Of a stretch of DNA of 34,660 nt, positions 1 to 6,246 are shown one piece after another. Source of the DNA: Candidatus Gemmiger excrementavium (GTDB lineage: Bacteria > Bacillota > Clostridia > Oscillospirales > Ruminococcaceae). The position numbers were made by a program, and so were the translations under genes. Where the stretch lies: the NCBI GenBank assembly GCA_019116485.1, contig DXBO01000114.1, positions 1 through 34,660 on the forward strand, written 5' to 3'. How positions within the stretch are numbered: the first letter of the stretch is position 1; every line of letters begins with the position of its first letter. The notes beneath the pieces were generated by a model. It was not told the DNA's origin and made no database searches. It worked only from the letters and a program-made list of their open reading frames with translations.

Positions 1-17
1 ACACGAAAATGGCTGTT

Positions 18-52
18 GGCCCCTATCCGCGGCAGGCGGATGGGGGCCTTTT
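18..52 (+). terminator. Rho-independent terminator of a gene to the left
   Basis: A 13-bp stem with one G-T pair (18-30 with 36-48) and a 5-base loop is followed directly by TTTT at 49-52. It would end transcription entering from outside the window on the plus strand and insulate the next promoter. The gene it serves is not in the window. Confidence 0.8.
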
Positions 53-65
53 CTACGCCCGGCGC

Positions 66-137
66 AAAATGTAAAAAAGTCTTGACATTTTCTTTGTCCC
101 ATGGTACAGTAAAAATGTCAAAAGGATTTTACATTTT
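66..137. promoter_or_regulatory. Promoter inside a 72-bp dyad, probable XRE operator
   Basis: A near-consensus sigma-A promoter lies here: TTGACA at 82-87, a 17-bp spacer and TACAGT at 105-110. The whole stretch is dyad-symmetric about 101.5; by eye 28 of 36 positions pair between the arms. It contains four copies of a half-site of the form AAAATGT(A/C)A: 66-74 and 112-120 forward, 83-91 and 129-137 inverted. The inner pair overlaps the -35 box and lies just past the -10 box. This is seen directly. That the XRE protein encoded at 480-674 binds here and represses its own operon is inference. Confidence 0.7.
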
Positions 138-172
138 TTGGCACACAGACATCCAGAAGGGAGTGCAAATCT

Positions 173-478
173 ATGTCTGTCGGATCGTTGCCCGTGGGAG
201 CCCTGCTGTTTATGGGCGTCACCTTTATCCTGTTTCCTGCCCTGGATATTTTTATGCTGGTTTCACTGCTTGCCCCAGGGGATGAACGCGGTCAAATCAT
301 TGTCTGGAAGGCCGGGTCTTTCACCCTTCTGGCTTTCACAGGCAGCCTGGTGCTGGATATCCTGATCAACATCGCCAGGGGGCAGCCTATGACCGCCAAT
401 CCCTTCATACAGCTGAGCACCGCCGCCATCTTGTATTTTGCCGCCCTGCTCTACTACAGAAAGAAGCACAGCGTTTGA
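173..478 (+). CDS. Small membrane protein paired with an XRE regulator
   Basis: A 101-residue hydrophobic protein with three likely membrane segments, at about residues 7-30, 45-65 and 80-95, and a basic C-terminal end (YYRKKH). The ATG is preceded by AGAAGGGAG about eight bases upstream, and the promoter at 82-110 lies just before it. The next gene starts two bases after its stop, so the two are translationally linked. I do not recognise a named family. Small membrane proteins in two-gene units with short XRE regulators are common in Firmicutes; some are thought to sense the membrane or control the regulator, but nothing here shows that. The coding assignment is fairly sure; the function is unknown. 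Confidence 0.75.
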   Translation: MSVGSLPVGALLFMGVTFILFPALDIFMLVSLLAPGDERGQIIVWKAGSFTLLAFTGSLVLDILINIARGQPMTANPFIQLSTAAILYFAALLYYRKKHSV

Positions 479-479
479 T

Positions 480-674
480 ATGGAAAACATCATCCGAGCC
501 AGGCGAAAAGCCCTGGGACTTTCGCAGGAAGAACTGGCCAGGCGCTGCGGTGTTTCCCGCCAGACCGTAAACGCCATCGAAAACAACAAATATGACCCTA
601 CCCTGTCTCTGGCTTTTCGGCTGGCACAGTCTTTGCAGACCACCGTAGACGATTTGTTTCGCCCTCTCCCCTGA
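480..674 (+). CDS. Short XRE-family transcriptional regulator
   Basis: A 64-residue protein that is almost entirely one Cro/C1-type helix-turn-helix: SQEELARRCGVSRQTVNAIE at about residues 15-34, followed by the typical YDPTLSLAFRLAQSL segment and VDDLF end. It has no effector domain, which is usual for this small DNA-binding family. The ATG at 480 begins one base after the TGA of the membrane-protein gene. An in-frame ATG at 438 lies inside that gene and is less likely. Such proteins normally dimerise and repress their own operon; the dyad at 66-137 is the natural target. DNA binding is near certain from the fold; the target is inferred. Confidence 0.9.
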   Translation: MENIIRARRKALGLSQEELARRCGVSRQTVNAIENNKYDPTLSLAFRLAQSLQTTVDDLFRPLP

Positions 675-715
675 TCGCCCCCTTTAGCCCCCGCCGTGCG
701 GGACTGTTTCCCTCT

Positions 716-785
716 TTGCAGCGTGTCGAGAAACTCGACACGCTGCAACGGCCGCTGCCTGAGAACATCAGGCTGCGGCCGTTTT
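716..785 (+). terminator. Double hairpin ending the XRE operon
   Basis: Two adjacent stem-loops follow the XRE gene. The first is a perfect 15-bp stem (716-730 with 734-748) around a 3-base AAA gap, so in RNA the loop must open a little. The second pairs 748-762 with 768-782 (15 positions, one T-T mismatch, loop of five) and runs into TTTT at 782-785. The second is a good intrinsic terminator on the plus strand. Neither has a T-tract on the minus strand, so they do not obviously serve the converging zinc operon. Confidence 0.75.
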
Positions 786-816
786 GCTTGTCCGGCATCC
801 GTTGCTGGGCAGCCCG

Positions 817-1335
817 TCAGCCCAGCACTTCCACCGTTTGGGCCACGATATGATAACCGATCATCCCGCCGCAGTCGTAGGCTTCATAACTGCCGGTGAC
901 CTGTACCATGGTGCCCGCCTCGGGCAGCGTGCCGTCTTCCCAGACGAACTCCATCCCCTGCTGGCAGCAGGCCGTGGCATCCTGAACCACCACCGTGTAA
1001 AACCAGTCGATCTCCAGCGCCGGATTCGCTTCGTAAACCATCAGCGGCCCCCGCATCCGGATCGTCTTGCCCAGGTAATGCTCCGGGGTGCGGATCATGG
1101 AAGCCACCTCCGCAAAGACCATTGTGGCGGACAGCGTGGTCAGATCCACGTCCACCCCGTCGGGAGCGGGCGTCGGGGCGGGTTCCGGCGTGGCTGTGGC
1201 TTTCGGCATGGCGGTGGGCACCGGCGTGGCCGCCGGTGCCGCGGCAGATGCCGGGGCGGCTGACCCGGAGGCCGGCGGCGCACAGGCCGTCAGGGCCAAA
1301 GCCAGAGCGGCCAGCCCTGCCGTCAGGCGCCTCAC
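817..1335 (-). CDS. Lipoprotein with Cys-Cys motif, last gene of zinc operon
   Basis: A 172-residue predicted lipoprotein. The GTG start at 1335 forms a 4-base GTGA overlap with the permease stop. A short signal peptide ends in the lipobox LTAC with Cys18. It is followed by an Ala/Pro/Thr-rich linker to about residue 60 and a compact domain at about 65-172. This domain has LGKTIRMRG, a Cys-Cys pair at 123-124, GTMVQVTGSYE and a third Cys at 155. Its layout resembles an OB-fold and recalls the C-terminal part of the TIGR03943/DUF1980 proteins often found near metal transporters, but that resemblance is from memory. Position as last gene of a Zur-led operon suggests a role in zinc binding or delivery at the outer face of the membrane. 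Function is unproven. Confidence 0.8.
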   Translation of the reverse strand: MRRLTAGLAALALALTACAPPASGSAAPASAAAPAATPVPTAMPKATATPEPAPTPAPDGVDVDLTTLSATMVFAEVASMIRTPEHYLGKTIRMRGPLMVYEANPALEIDWFYTVVVQDATACCQQGMEFVWEDGTLPEAGTMVQVTGSYEAYDCGGMIGYHIVAQTVEVLG

Positions 1336-2174
1336 GACGCACCGCCCCGCAGCGCGCCGGCCATCCAGAACAAGCCAAATCCGGCCATGTTCACCGCCAC
1401 AATGGTGGCCCCTACCGGCGTACCGGCCAGCACCGCCGCCACGATACCGCCCGCCGCGCAGAACACCGAGAAGACCGCCGCACAGACGGTCACCCCCAGA
1501 AAACTGCGGCAGACCCGCATAGCGGCCAGCGCCGGAAAAAGGATGAGGGCCGAGATGAGCAGCGACCCCACCAGGTACATAGCCAGTACGATGATGACCG
1601 CAATGATGGCCGCCAGCAGCAGCTGCCACCGGCGGGCGCCCACCCCGCAGGCCCGGGCAAAGGCCTCGTCGAAGGTGACGGCAAAGATCTTGTGGTAGAG
1701 CGCCACGAACAGCACCACCACCGCGACGGCCAGCACCACACAAAGCCAGACTTCGGCCAGGGTGAGGGTGAGGATGGAGGTGGAACCGAAGAGGGTGCTG
1801 CACACATCCCCCGCCAGGTTGGGTGTGGCGGAAAACAGGTTGACCACCAGGTACCCCAGTGCCAGCGCCCCCACCGACAGCATGCCCACCGCTGCATCGC
1901 CATGGATTTTGGCATTGCTGCCGCCCCGCAGCAGCAACACCGCGCAGAGGATCGTCACCGGCAGCACCAGAAGCATGGAATCCGCCAGGCGCAGCACGGT
2001 GGCCACCGACATGGCGCCGAAGGCCACGTGGGAAAGGCCATCCCCCAGATAAGAGAAACGCTTGAGAACCAGCGTGACACCGAACAGGGAGGAACACAGG
2101 GCGATGAGCACCCCCACCACCAGGGCATAGCGTACAAAGGGGAAATTCCAGTAGTATTGCAGGGTAGCAATCAC
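1332..2174 (-). CDS. znuB: Zinc/manganese-type ABC transporter permease
   Basis: A 280-residue integral membrane protein of the ABC-3 family, with about eight hydrophobic segments. It is the membrane channel for metal delivered by the lipoprotein ZnuA and powered by ZnuC. The family signatures GDGLSHVAFGAM, at about residues 45-56, and VGSLLISALILFPALAAMR, near residue 205, are present. The start is GTG at 2174 with GGAGG six bases upstream, and it overlaps the ATPase stop by GTGA. The lipoprotein gene overlaps its end in the same way, so all are one transcript. Zinc rather than manganese is inferred from the zur gene heading the operon. Confidence 0.93.
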   Translation of the reverse strand: MIATLQYYWNFPFVRYALVVGVLIALCSSLFGVTLVLKRFSYLGDGLSHVAFGAMSVATVLRLADSMLLVLPVTILCAVLLLRGGSNAKIHGDAAVGMLSVGALALGYLVVNLFSATPNLAGDVCSTLFGSTSILTLTLAEVWLCVVLAVAVVVLFVALYHKIFAVTFDEAFARACGVGARRWQLLLAAIIAVIIVLAMYLVGSLLISALILFPALAAMRVCRSFLGVTVCAAVFSVFCAAGGIVAAVLAGTPVGATIVAVNMAGFGLFWMAGALRGGAS

Positions 2175-2878
2175 AGGCTGCCTCCTTCCGGGCGGGCAAA
2201 GCGTTCCCCCGCCTGTGTCTGCAGGTAATCCTCCCGGCTGCCGCAGAAGACCGTGCCGCCGATCTGCAAGATGCGGGTGGCGTCCCGCAGCGCCGGGCCC
2301 ACGTCGTGGGTGATCATCAGGATGGTGACCCCTTCCCCATGGAGCCCGGCGATCAGCCCGTACATAGCCGCTGCGGCTTCGGGGTCCAGGCCGGTGACCG
2401 GCTCGTCCAGCAGCAGGGCCTTGCGGGCCGCGCAGAGCGCCCGGGCCAGCAGCACACGCTGCTGCTGGCCGCCGGAAAGTTCCCGGTAGCACCGCCTGGC
2501 CAGGTCGGCCATTCCCACCTTTTGCAGCATCCGGTCCGCTTCCGCTTTTTCTTCCCGGGTGTAGAAGGGGCGCAGCCCGCATCGGCCCTGGAACCCCGAG
2601 CGGACGATCTCCCGTACCAGGGCAGGAAAATCCCGCTGGATGGCGGTCTGCTGGGGCAGATAGCCGATGTCCCGGCGGGTCAGCCCTTCCCCGAAGCGGA
2701 TGGTCCCCGCCAACGGCGGCTGCAGTCCCAGCAGGGTTTTCATCAGGGTGGTCTTTCCGCTGCCGTTCTCCCCTACGATGCAAAGGTAGTCCCCCGCTTC
2801 CACCGTAAAGTTCAGCCCCCGCAGCACAGCTTTGCCGTCATAGCCCAGCGCCAGGTTTTCCCCTGCGATCTGTGCCAT
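2171..2878 (-). CDS. znuC: Zinc ABC transporter ATP-binding protein
   Basis: A 235-residue ABC ATPase, the usual length for ZnuC/AdcC/MntB. Walker A GENGSGKTT is at 36-44, a Q-loop lies near LPQQ at 74-77, the signature LSGGQQQR is at 134-141, Walker B LLLDEP at 155-160 and the switch His is in ITHD near residue 192. It hydrolyses ATP on the cytoplasmic side to drive metal import through the ZnuB dimer. The ATG at 2878 shares one base with the stop of znuA (TAATG), so translation is coupled. All catalytic motifs are intact. Confidence 0.95.
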   Translation of the reverse strand: MAQIAGENLALGYDGKAVLRGLNFTVEAGDYLCIVGENGSGKTTLMKTLLGLQPPLAGTIRFGEGLTRRDIGYLPQQTAIQRDFPALVREIVRSGFQGRCGLRPFYTREEKAEADRMLQKVGMADLARRCYRELSGGQQQRVLLARALCAARKALLLDEPVTGLDPEAAAAMYGLIAGLHGEGVTILMITHDVGPALRDATRILQIGGTVFCGSREDYLQTQAGERFARPEGGSL

Positions 2879-3879
2879 TACGCCGCCTCCTGCAGGCCCA
2901 GCGCCTGCCGCAGCGCCGTCAGGTTCTGTTCCATCACCGACAGATAGGTGGTCCCCTCCGCCGCCTGCTGCGCCGTGACGGCCTGCATGGCATCCAACGT
3001 CAGGATGGGCCGGTCACCCCCGGAATTCTGCAGAATGGTAGCGGCGATCTTCTGGTCGGAACCCTCAATGGTCAGCACGGCAGGCAGGTCCAGTTCGGAC
3101 ACCTTGCCGGCCAGAAACGCCACCGTCTCAAAGCTGGCTTCCGTCTCGGCCGAGCAGCCCGGGAACGCCGCGTAGTAGGTCAGGCCGTAATCCTCCACCA
3201 GATAGCGGAAGGGGAACCGGTCGCCGAACAGCAGCGTTTTCACCGGTGCTTCGGCCACTGTTGCGGCGTAGGCATCGTCAAGAGTCTGCAGTTTTTCCCC
3301 ATAGGCCGCCGCGTTGGCGGTATACAGCCCGGCATGAGAGGGGTCCAGTTCCCCCAGCGCATCGGCAATGGCCGAGGACAATTCCGCCGCGTTGCGCAGA
3401 GAGGTCCAGATGTGCTCATCGGTCTCCGGTTCCTCATGGTCGTGATCTTCATGGTCCTCCTCGGCTTCCATTCCCTCCACGGTCTCCTCCTCATAGACAC
3501 GGCTGCCCAGCAGTTCCATCAGCGGCAGGACCTTGCGGTCGGGGTTGGCGGCTTCCTGCAGCGCGTCGGCCACCCAGCCGTCCGACTCCCCGCCCACATA
3601 GACGAAAAGGTCGCAGCCCGCGATGGTCGCCACATCCTGTGCCGAGGGCTGGTAACTGTGCAGATCGGTGCCGTTTCCCTGCAGCATCGTCAGCTCTACA
3701 GAATCAGCGGCCTCGCCCAGCACCTGCCGCGTCCAGTCATACACCGGGAAGATGGTGGTGACAATGCGCAGTTTGCCGTCCGCCGCCGGGGCGGTCTGCG
3801 TTGTTTGGGCAGGGGCAGCGCACCCCGCCAGCAGCGCGGCGCTCAACAGAACTGCCGCAGTTTTTTGCATGTTTTTCAT
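2878..3879 (-). CDS. znuA: Zinc-binding lipoprotein of ABC transporter
   Basis: A 333-residue metal-binding protein of the cluster A-I (ZnuA/AdcA) family. The signal peptide ends in LLAGC with Cys20 as lipid anchor. Expected metal ligands include His74 (LHSYQPS) and His156 (DEHIW), and before the latter runs a His/Asp/Glu-rich loop at about 138-155 (EDHEDHDHEE), typical of zinc rather than manganese binders. The third family His, normally in an HDAF-like motif, is replaced by FGDRFPFRYLV; I recall this in clostridial ZnuA proteins, so it is probably a lineage feature rather than damage. GGAGG lies eight bases before the ATG. It captures zinc outside the membrane and hands it to ZnuB. Confidence 0.93.
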   Translation of the reverse strand: MKNMQKTAAVLLSAALLAGCAAPAQTTQTAPAADGKLRIVTTIFPVYDWTRQVLGEAADSVELTMLQGNGTDLHSYQPSAQDVATIAGCDLFVYVGGESDGWVADALQEAANPDRKVLPLMELLGSRVYEEETVEGMEAEEDHEDHDHEEPETDEHIWTSLRNAAELSSAIADALGELDPSHAGLYTANAAAYGEKLQTLDDAYAATVAEAPVKTLLFGDRFPFRYLVEDYGLTYYAAFPGCSAETEASFETVAFLAGKVSELDLPAVLTIEGSDQKIAATILQNSGGDRPILTLDAMQAVTAQQAAEGTTYLSVMEQNLTALRQALGLQEAA

Positions 3880-3925
3880 AAAAATTTCCTCCGATTTTTA
3901 GCAGTCAAACGAAAAGAACGGTGCC

Positions 3926-3968
3926 AAAAACCAGGGGCCCGGCGCGCCGCAGCGCACCGCGTCCCCGG
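3926..3968 (-). terminator. Terminator-like hairpin inside the zinc operon
   Basis: On the minus strand a GC-rich hairpin forms between the small Cys-motif gene and znuA. The outer stem is CCCC/GGGG (3963-3966 with 3934-3937) extended by GG/CC. The inner stem is 7 bp (3952-3958 with 3941-3947, one G-T pair) around a 4-base loop. It is followed on the minus strand by TTTTT (3930-3926). It could terminate part of the transcription from the zur promoter and lower znuACB relative to zur. I saw no convincing promoter between it and znuA. Confidence 0.5.
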
Positions 3969-3982
3969 TCGGGGAGGAATTA

Positions 3983-4279
3983 TTAATTGTCCAGCCGGAC
4001 TTTGCAATCCACCGGGGTAAACCAGTGGCCCCTGCGGACCGCCCCGCCCAAAACCCGGATCACACCAAAGACTGTGGCCGCAGCCACCGCGGCGGCCGCG
4101 GGACGTCCACTGCCCCGCAGCTGCCGGGCCGCTGCCCGCAGACAGGTGCAGACAGGGCAGTTTTCCCCGGTGCAGTCGTGGCGGATCTCCCGCGCCAGGA
4201 ACCAGGCCGAAAGGAGGACCCCCGCGGCCAGCAGCACACAGAAGAACCAGGCCATCAGCCTGCGCATAACACGACACAT
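3983..4279 (-). CDS. Small membrane protein with CxGxxCPVC motif
   Basis: A 98-residue protein between zur and znuA. It has an N-terminal hydrophobic segment at about residues 7-27, then HDCTGENCPVCTCLR at about 33-47 with four cysteines, a second hydrophobic segment at about 60-80 (AAAAVAAATVFGVIRV), and a C-terminal tail with one more Cys (VDCKVRLDN). ATG 4279 is chosen because AGGAGG lies about nine bases upstream; a longer reading into zur has no such site. Similar short proteins with a (D)HDCxGxxCPxC motif sit beside clostridial zinc transporters as I recall, but I know of no assigned function. Clustered cysteines near the membrane suggest metal sensing, binding or passage. Confidence 0.8.
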   Translation of the reverse strand: MCRVMRRLMAWFFCVLLAAGVLLSAWFLAREIRHDCTGENCPVCTCLRAAARQLRGSGRPAAAAVAAATVFGVIRVLGGAVRRGHWFTPVDCKVRLDN

Positions 4280-4316
4280 AGGGGTTCCCTCCTTTCTCGG
4301 AATGTTGGATACAGGT

Positions 4317-4745
4317 TCAGCCGGTTTGGGCGGCGCGGCAGGACGCGCAGAGACCGTAGAAGACCGTGCGGCGGGCATCCAGCGCAAAGCCATGGTGATC
4401 CAGCATATGGCGGCGCAGGTGTTCCACTTCGTCGCAATGCAGGTGGATCAGCGCCCCGCACTGTTGGCATTTGCAGTGGTAGCAGTTCTCCCGGTCGGGG
4501 GGTTGGTCCGGGCCCACATAGGCATAGCAGGCGGCCGTGGTGCCGTCCACCGTATATTTGGCCACCACCCCCGCCTCCACCAGGCGTTCCAGCCGGCGAT
4601 AAACCGTAGCTTTTCCCATAGAAAAGCGGGCGCAAAGTTCCGCCGCCGTGGTATGCTGCCCCGGCCGGGCACGGAGATAGGCTTCCAGCGTTTCCCCCTG
4701 CCGGGTCCTGTACTGATTCTTGCGTTCCAATGTGGTCACCCCCAT
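4317..4745 (-). CDS. zur: Fur-family zinc uptake regulator
   Basis: A 142-residue Fur-superfamily repressor. The winged helix covers about residues 15-75 (TTAAELCARFSMGKATVYRRLERL), and the dimerisation domain follows. It has two structural-zinc pairs, Cys93/Cys96 (CQQC) and Cys133/Cys136 (CASC), and the metal-sensing His-rich stretch LIHLHCDEVEHLRRHMLDHHGF at about 99-120 in pieces typical of Zur-like members. It heads the znu operon, and a 6-3-6 palindrome lies over its promoter at 4752-4766. The likely job is zinc-dependent repression of its own operon. Family membership is certain; zinc specificity rests on context and the His-rich segment. Confidence 0.92.
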   Translation of the reverse strand: MGVTTLERKNQYRTRQGETLEAYLRARPGQHTTAAELCARFSMGKATVYRRLERLVEAGVVAKYTVDGTTAACYAYVGPDQPPDRENCYHCKCQQCGALIHLHCDEVEHLRRHMLDHHGFALDARRTVFYGLCASCRAAQTG

Positions 4746-4751
4746 ACAATT

Positions 4752-4795
4752 TGAAACCGAGTTTCATTTTACAGGATAACGGCCTTCTTTGTCAA
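4752..4795 (-). promoter_or_regulatory. zur-znu promoter with palindromic operator
   Basis: On the minus strand TTGACA (4795-4790), an 18-bp spacer and TAAAAT (4771-4766) make a good promoter for zur. Directly over the -10 edge and start site is the palindrome TGAAAC-CGA-GTTTCA (4752-4766), a 6-3-6 arrangement like a Fur/Zur-family box although the bases differ from the Bacillus subtilis Zur consensus. Binding there would block initiation. The promoter is seen directly; that Zur is the binder is inferred. Confidence 0.7.
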
Positions 4796-4907
4796 GTGGG
4801 AAAAGAAGGCAGGACCAGGTCTTCCCTGGGAATTGCCGCCGCTGCAAGCGTCCGCCCTCGCCAAAGATTACACCGTTGTGCGATGGTTCGTCGCTTTTCA
4901 CAAAAAG

Positions 4908-4962
4908 GTAAAATTATTTATGTAAATTTTTACTTGACATTCGGTGCTGTTTGACCTATCCT
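4908..4962 (+). promoter_or_regulatory. Promoter of the ADH-ALDH operon
   Basis: TTGACA at 4934-4939, 17 bp, then TATCCT at 4957-4962, placing the start near 4969. The AT-rich block before the -35 box could act as an UP element. It is also an imperfect inverted repeat, GTAAAATT (4908-4915) against AATTTTTAC (4925-4933), a possible regulator site. The rest of 4796-4907 between the divergent promoters shows no gene or structure I can support. Confidence 0.65.
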
Positions 4963-4998
4963 AAACAAGGATGTTTTTACCGAGAAAGGATGGGAACC

Positions 4999-6246
4999 GT
5001 GAACTTTTTCAAGAAGCTGTTCTGCCGTGTTTTTCAGGGAGGTATGCGCGCGGCGCTGCCTTTTTTACCCTACCGGGAACCCGAATTGATCGACGGCGTG
5101 GCCGGGGTTCCCGCTGTACTGCGCCAGCACGATATCGACTGCGTAATGCTGGTCACTGATGCCGGCGTGCGGGGCCTGGGGCTGACCGCTCATCTGGAAG
5201 AACTTCTCAAGACCGCCCATATCCGCTGCGTGGTCTATGACGCCACCGTCGCCAATCCCACGGTGGCCAACGTGGAACAGGCCCGCCAGCTCTATCTGGA
5301 CCGGGGCTGCCAGGGGCTCATCGCTTTCGGCGGCGGTTCCTCCATGGACTGCGCCAAGGCTGTGGGTGCCCGCATTGTGCGCCCCCGCAAGCCCCTGGCA
5401 AAAATGGAGGGCCTGCTGCAGGTAATGCACCGCCTGCCCCTGCTGATTGCCGTGCCCACCACCGCTGGTACCGGCAGTGAGACCACCCTGGCCGCCGTCA
5501 TCACCGATTCCCAGACCCATCACAAATACCCCATCAACGACTTTTCGCTGATTCCCCACTACGCGGTGCTGGACCCCGACGTTACGCTGAATCTGCCGGG
5601 GCATCTGACGGCCACCACCGGCATGGACGCCCTGACCCACGCGGTGGAGGCTTACATTGGCCGTTCCACCACCAAACAGACCCGGGCCGCCGCCATCGAG
5701 GCCGTGCAGCTGATTTTTGCCAACCTGCCGGAAGCTTACTTCAATGGCCATAACCGGGAGGCCCGGGCCAACATGCTGCGGGCCGCCTATCTGGCCGGCA
5801 CCGCCTTTACCAAAAGTTACGTGGGCTATGTCCACGCCGTGGCCCACAGCCTGGGTGGCCGGTACGGCATTGCCCACGGCCTGGCCAACAGTGTGCTGCT
5901 GCCCGTGGTGCTGAAAGCCTACGGCAGCGCCGCCTGGAAAAAGCTGGCCGAGCTGGCCCGGGCAGCCGGCGTCAGCCAGGCCGCCAGCGACGAGGAAGCC
6001 GCCAAGACCTTTATTGAATACATTGAGGCGCTGAACGCCGCCATGGATATCCCCGAGACGCTGCCCGGCATCCGGGATGAGGATATCGAGGAGCTGGCCC
6101 GCCACGCCGACCACGAAGCCAACCCGCTGTACCCCGTGCCTGCCCTGTGGGATGCCCGGGAACTGCAGTCGCTCTACCACCAAGTTCAGGAGGAAAGCCA
6201 CCATGACGGAAAACGAAGTGCAGGCCATTCTGCAACGGCAGCGTGA
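4999..6246 (+). CDS. Iron-containing alcohol dehydrogenase
   Basis: A 415-residue group III alcohol dehydrogenase that interconverts an aldehyde and an alcohol with NAD(P)H. The nucleotide loop GGGSSMD is near residues 112-118 and PTTAGTGSE near 153-161. All four metal ligands are present: Asp and His in GMDALTH near 208-214, and the two His in VHAVAHSLGGRYGIAHG, 14 residues apart as in FucO. GTG 4999 is chosen as start because AAAGGATGGG sits at the right distance and the promoter start site lies at about 4969; an ATG at 4990 has its ribosome site too close. Its last 44 bases overlap the aldehyde dehydrogenase gene, so the two act as a pair. The substrate cannot be read from sequence. Confidence 0.92.
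   Translation: MNFFKKLFCRVFQGGMRAALPFLPYREPELIDGVAGVPAVLRQHDIDCVMLVTDAGVRGLGLTAHLEELLKTAHIRCVVYDATVANPTVANVEQARQLYLDRGCQGLIAFGGGSSMDCAKAVGARIVRPRKPLAKMEGLLQVMHRLPLLIAVPTTAGTGSETTLAAVITDSQTHHKYPINDFSLIPHYAVLDPDVTLNLPGHLTATTGMDALTHAVEAYIGRSTTKQTRAAAIEAVQLIFANLPEAYFNGHNREARANMLRAAYLAGTAFTKSYVGYVHAVAHSLGGRYGIAHGLANSVLLPVVLKAYGSAAWKKLAELARAAGVSQAASDEEAAKTFIEYIEALNAAMDIPETLPGIRDEDIEELARHADHEANPLYPVPALWDARELQSLYHQVQEESHHDGKRSAGHSATAA

Noticed and set aside
817-2199. A 460-codon open frame on the minus strand spanning the permease and lipoprotein
   Set aside because: Only the last 172 codons look like a protein (signal peptide and lipobox). The upstream part is a Gly/Arg-rich shadow of the znuB frame, which is clearly the real one.
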